DNA of 64,000 bases from Kitasatospora viridis (GTDB lineage Bacteria > Actinomycetota > Actinomycetes > Streptomycetales > Streptomycetaceae): assembly GCF_007829815.1 (NCBI RefSeq), contig NZ_VIWT01000005.1:496001-560000 (forward strand), read 5' to 3'. The translations under genes and the position numbers were made by a program. Below the pieces are notes generated by a model. That model was not told the origin of the DNA, ran no database searches, and worked only from the letters and a program-made list of their open reading frames with translations. Of the stretch, positions 18,136-26,551 are shown one piece after another; positions within the stretch are counted from its first letter, which is position 1, and each line of letters begins with the position of its first letter.

Positions 18136-19716
18136 ATGGTGTTCCGCAGCGAGTTCCCCGACGTACCGATCGTCGAGCTCCCGCTCCACGAGGCGGTGCT
18201 GGGCAGCGCCGAGCGGTACGGCAGCGAGCCCGCGCTGGTCGACGGCCTGACGGGCGAGACCATCACGCACGCCGAACTCGCCGCGGCGGTGCGGCAGGTG
18301 GCGGCCGGCCTGGCCGAGGCGGGGGTGGTGCAGGGGGACGTGGTCGCGCTGCACAGCCCCAACTCGATCGCCTACCCGGTCGCGCTCTACGCGATCAGCC
18401 AGGCCGGCGCGGTGGTCACCACGGTCTCCTCGCTGGCCACCCCCGAGGAGCTGGCCGGCCAGCTGCGCGACAGCGGGGCCCGCTGGATCATCAGCGCCCC
18501 GGTGCTGCTGCCGGTCGCGCTGGCCGCCACCGCCCCCGGCGGCCCCGAGGTGGCCGAGGTCTTCCTGACCGACCTCGGCCCGGGGCAGCTTGGCGGCCAC
18601 CGCACCCTGGGCGACCTGCGCGCCTCCACCGGCCCGATACCCGAACCGCGGATCGACCCGGCCACCGACCTGGCCGCCCTGCCCTACTCCAGCGGCACCA
18701 CGGGGATGCCCAAGGGCGTGATGCTCACTCACCAGTCGATCGCCACCAACCTCAACCAGGTCGACGCCCTGCGCCCGCCCTACCAGGGCGAGCGGATGCT
18801 GGCCGTGCTCCCGTTCTTCCACATCTACGGACTGGTGATGCTGCTGCACCGCCCGCTGCGGGCCGGCGGGACGGTCGTGGTGCTGCCCAAGTTCGACCTG
18901 GAGCAGTTCCTGACGGCCATCCAGGAGCACCGCATCGAGGGCCTGCTGGTCGCCCCGCCGGTGGTGCTCGCGCTCGCCAAGCACCCGCTGGTGGACCGCT
19001 ACGACCTCTCCTCGCTGCGCTACGTGCTCAGCGCGGCGGCCCCGCTCGACGCCGACCTGGCCGCCACGGCCGCCGCCCGGCTCAAGCTCCCGCACGTCCA
19101 GCAGGGCTACGGCATGACCGAGCTGTCGCCCGCCTGCCACACCGACCTGCTGGTCGACCCGCAGCCGTCCCCCGGCTCGGTCGGCAAGCTGCTCGCCTCC
19201 ACCGAGCTGCGGATCCTGGCCGCCGACGGCTCCGGCACCGACCTCGGCACCGGCGAGACCGGCGAGGTGCTGATCCGCGGGCCGCAGGTGATGAAGGGTT
19301 ACCTCGGCCGCCCGGCCGAGACCGACGCGATGGTCGACGCCGACGGTTGGCTGCACACCGGCGACGTCGGGTACCAGGACGAGCGCGGCTACCTGCACAT
19401 CGTCGACCGGGTCAAGGAACTGATCAAGTACAAGGGCTACCAGGTGGCGCCCGCCGAACTGGAGGCGCTGCTGCTCGGCCACCCGGAGATCGCCGACGCC
19501 GCCGTGGTCGGCGTCACCGACGCCGAGGGCACCGAGCGGCCCAAGGCCTTCGTGGTCCGCGCCCCGGGCAGCACCCTCACCGAGGAAGCGGTGATCGAGT
19601 ACGTCGCCGCCCGGGTCGCCCCGTACAAGAAGGTCCGCGCGGTCGCCTTCCTGGCGGCCGTTCCGAAGTCGGCCGCCGGCAAGATCCTGCGCCGCGAGCT
19701 GCGGACCGCGCGGTAG
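18136..19716 (+). CDS. AMP-dependent acyl-CoA ligase (4-coumarate-CoA ligase-like)
   Basis: 526 residues from ATG 18136 (CCAGGAGGCACC upstream). An ANL-superfamily adenylating enzyme that activates a carboxylic acid with ATP and CoA. Motifs in order: YSSGTTGMPKGVMLTH (P-loop, residues about 180-195), GYGMTELSPACH, GWLHTGDVGYQDERGYLHIVDR (quoted in part), YKGYQVAPAELEALL, and the catalytic lysine in PKSAAGKILRREL at the end. It lies 78 bp after the acyl-CoA dehydrogenase on the same strand and would feed the carboxylase pathway with its acyl-CoA. A phenylpropanoid substrate is equally possible by homology. Confidence 0.88.
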   Translation: MVFRSEFPDVPIVELPLHEAVLGSAERYGSEPALVDGLTGETITHAELAAAVRQVAAGLAEAGVVQGDVVALHSPNSIAYPVALYAISQAGAVVTTVSSLATPEELAGQLRDSGARWIISAPVLLPVALAATAPGGPEVAEVFLTDLGPGQLGGHRTLGDLRASTGPIPEPRIDPATDLAALPYSSGTTGMPKGVMLTHQSIATNLNQVDALRPPYQGERMLAVLPFFHIYGLVMLLHRPLRAGGTVVVLPKFDLEQFLTAIQEHRIEGLLVAPPVVLALAKHPLVDRYDLSSLRYVLSAAAPLDADLAATAAARLKLPHVQQGYGMTELSPACHTDLLVDPQPSPGSVGKLLASTELRILAADGSGTDLGTGETGEVLIRGPQVMKGYLGRPAETDAMVDADGWLHTGDVGYQDERGYLHIVDRVKELIKYKGYQVAPAELEALLLGHPEIADAAVVGVTDAEGTERPKAFVVRAPGSTLTEEAVIEYVAARVAPYKKVRAVAFLAAVPKSAAGKILRRELRTAR

Positions 19717-19789
19717 CGGACGGTACGGTTCCTCCCGGGCCGCTCCTCCCGGCACCACGGCAGCCGCACCACCCGAAGGATCCTCCGCG

Positions 19790-20491
19790 ATGACCACCGC
19801 CGCCCGCACCCCGCAGCAGGACCGCAGCCGGGCCACCCGCCGCCGGCTGCTGGAGGCCGCCGTGGACTGCCTGGCCGAACTCGGCTGGAACGGCAGCACC
19901 GTCACCGTGGTGGCCGAACGGGCCGGCGTCACCCGCGGTGCCGCCCAGCACCACTTCCCGACCCGGGAGGACCTGTTCACCGCCGCCGTCGAGCACGTGG
20001 CCGCCGAGCGGCTGGCCGCCGTGCGCACCGACGCCGGCGAACTGCCGCCGCCCGGGCCGGCCCGCACCGAGGCGGTGGTCGACCTGATCGTGCGGCTGCA
20101 CACCGGCCCGCTGTTCCGCGCCGCGCTGCACCTGTGGGTGGCCGCCGCCACCGAGCAGCCGCTGCGCGAGCGGATCGTCGCGCTGGAGAACCGGGTCGGC
20201 CGCGAGTCGCACCGGGCCGCGCTGGAGTTCCTCGGCCTGGACGAGGCCGCCGCCGGGGTCCGCGAGTCCGTCCAGGCCACCCTGGACCTGGCCCGCGGCC
20301 TCGGCCTGGCCAACCTGCTCACCGACGACGGCGCCCGCCGCTCCGGCGTGGTCCGCCAGTGGGCGGCGATGCTCCAGGCCGCCCTCGACGCCGCCGCCCC
20401 CGACTCCGCCGCCCTCGACGCCGCCCCCGGTGCCCGGGCGGCCGACACCCGATCGGCCGACGGAGGGTCAGCGGACGGACCGTCAGACTGA
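19790..20491 (+). CDS. TetR-family regulator of the acyl-CoA operon
   Basis: 233 residues from ATG 19790. N-terminal HTH: RRRLLEAAVDCLAELGWN then VTVVAERAGVTRGAAQHHFPTREDLF. The ligand domain follows, and the last 35 residues are a degenerate Ala/Asp/Gly-rich tail of simple repeats. It lies 73 bp downstream of the acyl-CoA ligase in the same direction, so it probably senses an acyl-CoA and controls the preceding genes. That role rests on position and on the habit of TetR regulators of fatty-acyl operons. Confidence 0.85.
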   Translation: MTTAARTPQQDRSRATRRRLLEAAVDCLAELGWNGSTVTVVAERAGVTRGAAQHHFPTREDLFTAAVEHVAAERLAAVRTDAGELPPPGPARTEAVVDLIVRLHTGPLFRAALHLWVAAATEQPLRERIVALENRVGRESHRAALEFLGLDEAAAGVRESVQATLDLARGLGLANLLTDDGARRSGVVRQWAAMLQAALDAAAPDSAALDAAPGARAADTRSADGGSADGPSD

Positions 20492-20574
20492 CCGAGCGGT
20501 CGCCGCCCGGCCGATCAGCAGGCAACCTGGAAGGCGAGCCGACCCACAGCCGAGCCGCCGGATGGTTGCCGCCG

Positions 20575-23007
20575 ATGGACAGACCAGCACCGCAGCACGA
20601 CGCCGCGTCCCTGGACGGCCATCGCCTGGTCCCGCTCGCCACCGCCCTGCTCGACGCGGACGGCGTGGTGCTGCACTGGAGCGAGGACGCGGAGCGGCTG
20701 CTCGGCTGGCCCGCCGCCGAGATCGTCGGCCGGTACGCCGCCCCGCTGCTCACCACCGGGGACCGCCGCCCCGAGGTGCTGGCCCGCTACGAGAAGATCC
20801 TCACCGGCCGCGACTGGACCGGCCGCTTCCCGGTGCGCCACAAGGACGGCAGCGAGGTGCTGCTGGAACTCCACACCTACGGTATCGCCGGCCCGGGCGG
20901 CCGGCCGCTGGTGCTGGCCACCGGCTCCGACCCGCGCGCGGTGCGCCAGGTCGAGTCGGACCTGGCGATGCTCGACGGCTTCTTCAGCCAGTCGCCGATC
21001 GGCATGGCCGTGTACGACACCGAACTGCGCTTCGTGCGGCTCAACGAGGCGCTCGCCCGGATCAACGGGCTGCCGGTGCCCGAGCACCTGGGCCGGCGGA
21101 TCGACGCGGTGCTGCCCGGCCTGAACTCCGCCGAGATCGAGGCGGTGATGCGCTACGTGCTGGCCACCGGCGAACCGGTGGTGGACGCCCGCTCGCACGG
21201 CCGCACCCCCGGCGACCCGGAGCACGAGCGGGCCTGGTCCGCCTCCTACTTCCGGCTCGCCGACCCGAGCGGGCGGGTGCTCGGCGTCAGCTCCTCGCTG
21301 ATCGACGTCACCGAGCGGTTCCAGGCCGAGGCCCGGGCGGCCCGGGCCCAGGAGCGGCTCTCGCTGCTGGCCGAGGCCACCTCCCGGATCGGCACCACCC
21401 TGGACATGCAGCGCACCGCCGAGGAGCTGATCGCCGCCGTCATCCCGCGGTTCGCCGACTTCGCCACCGTCGACCTGCTCGACCCGATCCTGCAGGGCGA
21501 GGAGCCCGGTGTGCTGGCCCCCGACCAGGGCGTGCTGCTGCGCGCGGTGGCGGCCGGCGAGGCCTACGAGAACGCCCTGACCACGGCGGCCGACGCGGTC
21601 GGCGAGACCACCGCCTACGAGTCCGGGCGGGTCTACACCCAGAGCCTGCGCAGCGGCCGCACGCTCTACGTCCCCCAGGTGACGGAGGAGAAGCTGCGGG
21701 TCATCGCGGCCCGCGAGGAGCGGGTCGAGCCGGCGTTGGCCGCCGGCCTGCACTCCTACCTGCTGGTGCCGCTGCTGGCCCGGGGCATGGTGCTGGGCGG
21801 CGCCGAGTTCGTCCGCACCGCCAACCCGGAGCCGTTCGGCGAGGCCGACGTGGCGCTGGCCGAGGAGCTGGTCGCCCGCACCGCCGTCTGCATCGACAAC
21901 GCCCGGCTCTACCGGCGCGAGCGGGACACCGCGCTGACCCTGCAGCGCAGCCTGCTGCCGCAGGAGATCCACCGCACCCTCGGCCTGGAGATCGCCTACC
22001 GCTACCTGCCCAGCAGCGTGGTCAGCGAGGTCGGCGGCGACTGGTTCGACGTGGTGCCGCTCTCCTGCGGCCGGGTCGCCCTGGTGGTCGGCGACGTGAT
22101 GGGCCACGGCATCCGGGCCGCCGCGACGATGGGTCAGCTGCGCACCGTCGCCCGCACCCTGGCCACCCTGGACATGGCGCCCGCCCAGGTGCTGGCCCGG
22201 CTCGACGAGACCGCCGACCAGATCGGCGAGGGCCAGTTCGCCACCTGCGTCTGCGCCGTCTACGACCCGGTGGACCGCAGCTGCACGCTGGCCAGCGCCG
22301 GCCACCTGCCGCCGGTGGTGATGGGCCCGGACGGCGACGCCCGGATGCTCGCCACCCCGCCCGGGGTGCCGCTCGGGGTCGGCGGCGCGGCCTTCGAGAA
22401 CACCGAGTTCACCCTGCCCGAGGGCGGGATCCTGGCGCTCTACACCGACGGCCTGGTGGAGCGCCGCGGCGCCGACATCGACGACGGCATCGGCCTGCTG
22501 CGCCGCACCCTGGCCGAGCGCGGCCGCACCCTGGAGGCGCACTGCGACGCGGTGATCTCCACCCTGGTGCGCAGCGGCGCCGAGGACGACGTGGCGATGA
22601 TCATGGCCCGGGTGCTGCCGGTGCCCCGGGACCGGATCGCCACCCTGCCGCTCACCGGCGACGGCCCGACCCCCTCCGCCGCCCGCCGGTTCACCCGCTC
22701 CACGCTGGCCGGCTGGGGGCTCGGCCCGGTCGCCGACTTCGCCGAACTGCTGGTCAGCGAGCTGGTCACGAACGCCCTGGTGCACGGCGGCGACCCGCTC
22801 TGGCTGCGGCTCTACCGGGACCGGGTGCTCACCCTGGAGGTGGCCGACACCGGGCGCCAGCAGCCCCGGCTGCGCCCGGCCGGTTCGGAGGACGAGGGCG
22901 GGCGCGGGATGTACCTGGTCAACGAGCTGGCGCACCGCTGGGGCAGCCGGGCGACCAAGCAGGGCAAGGTGGTCTGGGCCGAGCTGGAGCTGCCGATCGG
23001 CAGCTGA
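20575..23007 (+). CDS. PAS-PAS-GAF-SpoIIE phosphatase-HATPase signalling protein
   Basis: 810 residues from ATG 20575 (the ribosome site is weak, so the start is moderately sure). Domains: PAS at about 15-120 (LLDADGVVLHWSEDAERLLGW), PAS at 135-250 (DGFFSQSPIGMAVYDTELRF), GAF at 257-448, SpoIIE/PP2C phosphatase at 462-680 (EVGGDWFDVVPL, VVGDVMGHGIRAAATMG, GILALYTDGLVERR) and a GHKL ATPase of the anti-sigma type at 696-808 (ELLVSELVTNALVHGGD, GGRGMYLVNELAHRWG). Such proteins both phosphorylate and dephosphorylate anti-sigma antagonists in response to signals sensed by PAS/GAF. No partner anti-sigma antagonist is encoded nearby. Metal-binding Asp residues of the phosphatase are present. Confidence 0.92.
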   Translation: MDRPAPQHDAASLDGHRLVPLATALLDADGVVLHWSEDAERLLGWPAAEIVGRYAAPLLTTGDRRPEVLARYEKILTGRDWTGRFPVRHKDGSEVLLELHTYGIAGPGGRPLVLATGSDPRAVRQVESDLAMLDGFFSQSPIGMAVYDTELRFVRLNEALARINGLPVPEHLGRRIDAVLPGLNSAEIEAVMRYVLATGEPVVDARSHGRTPGDPEHERAWSASYFRLADPSGRVLGVSSSLIDVTERFQAEARAARAQERLSLLAEATSRIGTTLDMQRTAEELIAAVIPRFADFATVDLLDPILQGEEPGVLAPDQGVLLRAVAAGEAYENALTTAADAVGETTAYESGRVYTQSLRSGRTLYVPQVTEEKLRVIAAREERVEPALAAGLHSYLLVPLLARGMVLGGAEFVRTANPEPFGEADVALAEELVARTAVCIDNARLYRRERDTALTLQRSLLPQEIHRTLGLEIAYRYLPSSVVSEVGGDWFDVVPLSCGRVALVVGDVMGHGIRAAATMGQLRTVARTLATLDMAPAQVLARLDETADQIGEGQFATCVCAVYDPVDRSCTLASAGHLPPVVMGPDGDARMLATPPGVPLGVGGAAFENTEFTLPEGGILALYTDGLVERRGADIDDGIGLLRRTLAERGRTLEAHCDAVISTLVRSGAEDDVAMIMARVLPVPRDRIATLPLTGDGPTPSAARRFTRSTLAGWGLGPVADFAELLVSELVTNALVHGGDPLWLRLYRDRVLTLEVADTGRQQPRLRPAGSEDEGGRGMYLVNELAHRWGSRATKQGKVVWAELELPIGS

Positions 23008-23017
23008 TCAGCTGCCG
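22998..23017. terminator. Palindrome between convergent phosphatase and MFS genes
   Basis: A perfect 20-base palindrome (arms CGGCAGCTGA and TCAGCTGCCG, no spacer) overlaps the phosphatase stop and ends 6 bp before the MFS stop. It may act as a bidirectional terminator, although a loop can only form by opening the central base pairs. Confidence 0.45.
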
Positions 23018-23023
23018 GGCCGA

Positions 23024-24544
23024 CTACTCACGCTCCCTCAGCAGCCGCCAGGCCAGCAGCGCCCCGGCCAGCACCAGCACCCCGGCGAGCAGCGAGGCCA
23101 GCGCCATGCCGTGGGTGAAGGCCGCCCGGGCCGCCTGGACCAGCGGCTCGCCGAGCGCCGACGGCAGCCCCTTGGCCGCCTCCAGCGCCCCGCCCAGCGA
23201 CTGCCCCGCCGCCGGGTCCACCCCGGCCGGCACCGGCACCGAGCCGGTGTAGACGGCGGTGACCACCGAGCCGAAGAGCGCGATGCCCAGTGCCGTGCCC
23301 AGCTCGTAGGCGGTCTCCGAGACGGCCGAGGCCGCGCCCGCCTTCTCGGCCGGAGCGGCGGTGAGCACCAGGGCGGAGGAGAGCGTGTAGACCAGCCCCT
23401 CGGCCACCCCGACCGCCACGAAGACCACGGCCAGCACCAGGTACGGGGTGTCCTGCCGGAGCCAGCCGAGCACCCCGAGCGCCAGGCCGAGCAGCGCCAT
23501 GCCGCCGGCCAGCGTGCCCCGGGCCCCGACCCGCCGGGCCAGCTGGGCGCTCAGCATCGCGGCCGCCATCGAGCCGAGGAAGGCGGGCAGCTCCGCCAGA
23601 CCCGCCGTCAGCGGCGAGTAGCCGCGCACCAGCTGGAGGTACTGCGAGGTGAAGAAGACCACCCCGCCCATCCCGAAGATCGCGATCAGCGCGCCGAGCG
23701 TCGCCGCCGTGAAGCGGGCGTCCGCGAACAGCCGCACGTCCAGCAGCGGGGCGTCGAGGCGCAGCTGGCGCCTGACGAACCGCCAGAGCGCGAACGCGCC
23801 GAGCAGCCCGACCACCGGCACCTGCCAGTGGGCCGGTCCGTGGGCGGCGGCCTCCTTGACCGCGTAGACCACGCCGATCAGGCCGGCCATCGAGAGCAGC
23901 ACGCTGGGCAGGTCGAAGCCGCCCGGCGACGGGTCCCGGGACTCCGGCAGCAGCCAGCGGCCGAGCACCAGCAGCAGCGCCATCACCGGCAGGTTGAGCA
24001 GGAAGACCGAGCCCCACCAGAAGTGCTCCAGCAGCAGCCCGCCGAGCAGCGGCCCGCCGGCCGCGCCGGCGGTGGCCGCCGCGCCCCACAGGCCGATCGC
24101 GGTGGCCCGCTCGCGGGCGTCCGGGAAGAGGGCGCGGATCAGCGACAGGGTGGACGGCATGATGGTCGCGCCGGCCAGCCCGAGCAGGGCGCGGGCCGCG
24201 ATCAGGGTGCCCGGCCCGCCCGCGTAGGCGGCCAGCAGCGAGGCGGCGCCGAACGCGGCGGTGCCGCCGAGCAGCAGGCGGCGGCGGCCGATCCGGTCGC
24301 TCAGCGAGCCCATGCTGACCAGCAGGCCGGCCAGCACGAAGGAGTAGACGTCGCCGATCCAGAGCAGCTGGGTGGCGCTGGGCGCCATCGTCTCGGTGAT
24401 CGACGGGATGGCCAGCACCAGCACGGTCGCGTCGATCGCGACCAGCAGCACGGCCAGCACCAGGACGGCCAGGCCGGCCCAGCGGCGGCGGTCGGCGGTG
24501 GGGGTGGCGGGGGATATGAGGGTGGGCAGGACGGGGGTACTCAC
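23024..24544 (-). CDS. DHA2-family MFS drug efflux transporter
   Basis: 506 residues from GTG 24544 with GGAGACTCCC upstream, the size of 14-helix DHA2 proton antiporters. Motif A is visible as GSLSDRIGRRRLLLGGTAAFG, in part, near residue 80. The first helices carry VLVLAIPSITETMAPSATQLLWIGDVYSF, a motif-D1-like region given here in shortened form. The C-terminal half holds several more hydrophobic helices, ending in LLAGVLVLAGALLAWRLL. It follows a TetR gene by 78 bp on the same strand; that gene has a palindromic operator, so the pair is a regulated efflux unit of the QacA/SmvA kind. The drug substrate is unknown. Confidence 0.9.
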   Translation of the reverse strand: MSTPVLPTLISPATPTADRRRWAGLAVLVLAVLLVAIDATVLVLAIPSITETMAPSATQLLWIGDVYSFVLAGLLVSMGSLSDRIGRRRLLLGGTAAFGAASLLAAYAGGPGTLIAARALLGLAGATIMPSTLSLIRALFPDARERATAIGLWGAAATAGAAGGPLLGGLLLEHFWWGSVFLLNLPVMALLLVLGRWLLPESRDPSPGGFDLPSVLLSMAGLIGVVYAVKEAAAHGPAHWQVPVVGLLGAFALWRFVRRQLRLDAPLLDVRLFADARFTAATLGALIAIFGMGGVVFFTSQYLQLVRGYSPLTAGLAELPAFLGSMAAAMLSAQLARRVGARGTLAGGMALLGLALGVLGWLRQDTPYLVLAVVFVAVGVAEGLVYTLSSALVLTAAPAEKAGAASAVSETAYELGTALGIALFGSVVTAVYTGSVPVPAGVDPAAGQSLGGALEAAKGLPSALGEPLVQAARAAFTHGMALASLLAGVLVLAGALLAWRLLRERE

Positions 24545-24622
24545 GGGAGTCTCCGGAGGTTCCGGACGCAGGGAGTGGATCGGGGGACGGGTGGGTCGGA
24601 CGGGGCAGGCAGGTCAGGCAGG

Positions 24623-25171
24623 TCAGGCGGTCTTGCGGGCGGCGCCGCCGAGGAAGAGCTCGGTCAGGGCCTGGGCGCTCTCGCGCGGGGCCAGCCGGCC
24701 GTCCTGCACCGCCCAGCCGATCCCGGCCACCAGGGCGAAGAAGGACTCGGCCAGCCAGCCGGCCGACAGCTCGATCCGGAACCGGCCCTCCTGCTGGCCG
24801 CGCAGGAAGAAGGCCCGCATCCGGTCGCCGAGGCGGTCCCAGAGCTCGGACAGCTCGGGGTTGTCGTAGAGCTGGTTCTCGCCGGCCAGGAAGGCGCAGA
24901 GCATGGCGTCCGGGACCAGCAGCTCGACCAGGCGGCGCACGGTCTCCTCGGTGTCGCCGTGTTCGAGGTCGGCGGTGTCCAGCGCGTCGCGGTAGCGGCG
25001 CAGCGCGAACATCCCGACCTCGTGGAGCAGCGCCTCGCGGCCCGGGAAGATCCGGTGCAGCGAGGCCCGGCTGATCCCGGCGGCCCGGGCGATCTCGTCC
25101 AGGTGCGCGGTGGGGTTGCGCGAGAGCACGTCGGCGGCGCTCTTGAGCACGGAGTCGGGATCGATCGCCAT
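24623..25171 (-). CDS. TetR-family repressor of the efflux pump
   Basis: 182 residues from ATG 25171. N-terminal HTH: VLSRNPTAHLDEIARAAGISRASLHRIF (shown in part), then an alpha-helical ligand domain. Starts further upstream would run into the operator. On the coding strand TATCCT followed by CTTCTC leads directly into the ATG, so this mRNA may be leaderless with a -10 at 25178-25183. A 26-bp palindrome lies 16 bp upstream of the start. The gene precedes the DHA2 transporter, so autorepression and pump control from one operator is the likely scheme. Confidence 0.88.
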   Translation of the reverse strand: MAIDPDSVLKSAADVLSRNPTAHLDEIARAAGISRASLHRIFPGREALLHEVGMFALRRYRDALDTADLEHGDTEETVRRLVELLVPDAMLCAFLAGENQLYDNPELSELWDRLGDRMRAFFLRGQQEGRFRIELSAGWLAESFFALVAGIGWAVQDGRLAPRESAQALTELFLGGAARKTA

Positions 25172-25186
25172 GAGAAGAGGATAGCT

Positions 25187-25212
25187 CATCTGAGACATGG
25201 ATGTCTCAGATG
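25187..25212. promoter_or_regulatory. Perfect palindromic TetR operator
   Basis: Arms CATCTGAGACAT (25187-25198) and ATGTCTCAGATG (25201-25212) are exact reverse complements around GG. The site lies just upstream of the TetR start and would overlap the -35 region of a leaderless promoter. Length and symmetry fit a TetR dimer or pair-of-dimers site. Confidence 0.8.
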
Positions 25213-25245
25213 AATCTTCGGTGTCCGGCGCGCGGGCACGCGAAA

Positions 25246-25271
25246 GGGCGCCGGGATGCAGCCCGACGCCC
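25246..25271 (-). terminator. Hairpin terminator after the SepF-like gene
   Basis: Arms GGGCGCCGGG and CCCGACGCCC around ATGCAG, one wobble pair. It lies 15 bp past the sepF stop on the minus strand and is followed there by TTTCG. Confidence 0.6.
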
Positions 25272-25285
25272 TGGAGGGAGGTGGT

Positions 25286-25681
25286 TCAGCTCTGGTTGTA
25301 GAAGCCGCTGTCGTCCAGCGGGCGGTCGATCACCATGACCTCGACCTCCGGCGGGGTGAGCAGGAAGACCCGGCGGGCGATCCGCTCGATCCCGCCCTGG
25401 GTGCCGAAGATCAGCCCGGAGGCGAAGTCGACCATCCGCTTGGCCTCGGCGTCGGTCATCTCGGTCACGTCCATCACCACCGGGGTGCCGGCGCGCACGT
25501 GCTCGCCGACGGTCCGGGCCGACTCGAAGCCGGTGGGCTTCACGGAGACGATCCGCTGCGGGTTCGGCAGGGCCGGAATGGTCTCGGCGTTACCCCAGTC
25601 GTCCTCGTCGTACACCGCGGCCGGGTAGCTCCCGGACGGCATCAGCCAACCGTTGTGGGCCTCGTCGCGAAGTGCTCCCAT
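25286..25681 (-). CDS. sepF: SepF-like cell-division protein (paralogue)
   Basis: 131 residues from ATG 25681. The C-terminal SepF fold of about 80 residues is recognisable: ARTVGEHVRAGTPVVMDVTEM, EAKRMVDFASGLIFGTQGGIERIARRVFLLTP (quoted in part) and VEVMVIDR. SepF polymerises, binds the membrane through its N-terminus and anchors FtsZ. Here the N-terminal linker is short, and the gene stands alone instead of between ftsZ/ylmE and ylmG of the division cluster. Streptomyces carry extra SepF paralogues outside that cluster, and this is likely one of them, so its role in septation may be modulatory. Confidence 0.88.
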   Translation of the reverse strand: MGALRDEAHNGWLMPSGSYPAAVYDEDDWGNAETIPALPNPQRIVSVKPTGFESARTVGEHVRAGTPVVMDVTEMTDAEAKRMVDFASGLIFGTQGGIERIARRVFLLTPPEVEVMVIDRPLDDSGFYNQS

Positions 25682-25941
25682 GCCGCGCCTCCCTGTCCTG
25701 TTCCCCGATCGGTTCCGTCTGCGGCGCGACCACCTGACGCGTCATCCACTCGTCGGAACTGTCCGAGTATCGCACTGATCACCGCATCGGTGCCCGCCCT
25801 GGCGCGCCGTTGGGGTGGTGGCGCGTGCCGGCGGCACGCACCGTCCTCGTACTGAGCGGACGCCGCAGGTCGGTGAAGGGTTCCAGGGATGCCGCCGGGA
25901 TCACCCGATTGCCCCTGGCGTCAAGGAGAGTTGACGTCGCG

Positions 25942-26463
25942 TCACTCCCCGGTGACGCCGTCGACCGCCTCGCGCAGCAGGTCCGCGTGCCCGTTGTGGC
26001 GGGCGTACTCCTCGATCATGTGGATCTGGATCCAACGCAGCGTCACGTCCTCGCCACGGCGCTTCCCGCGCCCCACCGTCTCCAGCGGGAGCCCCTGGAC
26101 CGCCTGCTGAGCCAGCGCCACCTGCCGCTGCCAGACGGCGAGGGCCTCCACCGGGTCGGCGTCGGCCACCCCGTGGATGTCGCGGTCCGGATCCGCCTCG
26201 GTGAAGTAGAGCGGCGGCCGCTCCTCGCCCAGCAGCACCACCTGGTACCAGTACTGCTCCACCTCGGCCAGGTGCCGGAGCAGGCCCAGCAGGGTCAGCT
26301 CGGACGGCTGGACCGAACGCTCCCGCAACTGCTCGGCGGTCAGGCCCGCGCACTTGAGCGTCAGCGTCTTGCGGTGGTAGTCGAGGAAGGAGGCGAGCAG
26401 CTCCGCCTCACCACCGGTGTACGGCGGGTCCTGGCGCTCGGTGGTGTCGATCGGGGCGTTCAT
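25942..26463 (-). CDS. DinB-family protein (DUF664-type)
   Basis: 173 residues from ATG 26463; an upstream in-frame ATG at 26472 is possible. It starts with an actinobacterial DUF664 signature, GEAELLASFLDYHRKTLTLK, then LTLLGLLRHLAEVEQYWYQ with the metal-ligand histidine. HMIEEYARHNGHADLLREAVDG follows with two more histidines. The four-helix DinB fold binds a divalent metal, and several actinobacterial members are mycothiol-dependent transferases; that link is family knowledge, not shown here. It is divergent from the SDR gene with 88 bp between them. About 260 bp without any gene separate it from sepF. Confidence 0.85.
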   Translation of the reverse strand: MNAPIDTTERQDPPYTGGEAELLASFLDYHRKTLTLKCAGLTAEQLRERSVQPSELTLLGLLRHLAEVEQYWYQVVLLGEERPPLYFTEADPDRDIHGVADADPVEALAVWQRQVALAQQAVQGLPLETVGRGKRRGEDVTLRWIQIHMIEEYARHNGHADLLREAVDGVTGE

Positions 26464-26551
26464 GACCGACATCCTGGACCACCAGGGGCGGTTCGGGCGA
26501 GCGGGTTTCGGCACGGTAGCGTGGCGGGCAGTCGATCATGAGGAGGCCGCC

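Noticed and set aside
16570..20448. 1292-codon minus-strand frame
   Set aside because: Shadow of the acyl-CoA dehydrogenase, ligase and TetR genes; no domain recognised.
24545..24622. GCAGGTCAG tandem repeat between TetR and MFS genes
   Set aside because: Two and a half short units; likely chance in a GC-rich spacer.
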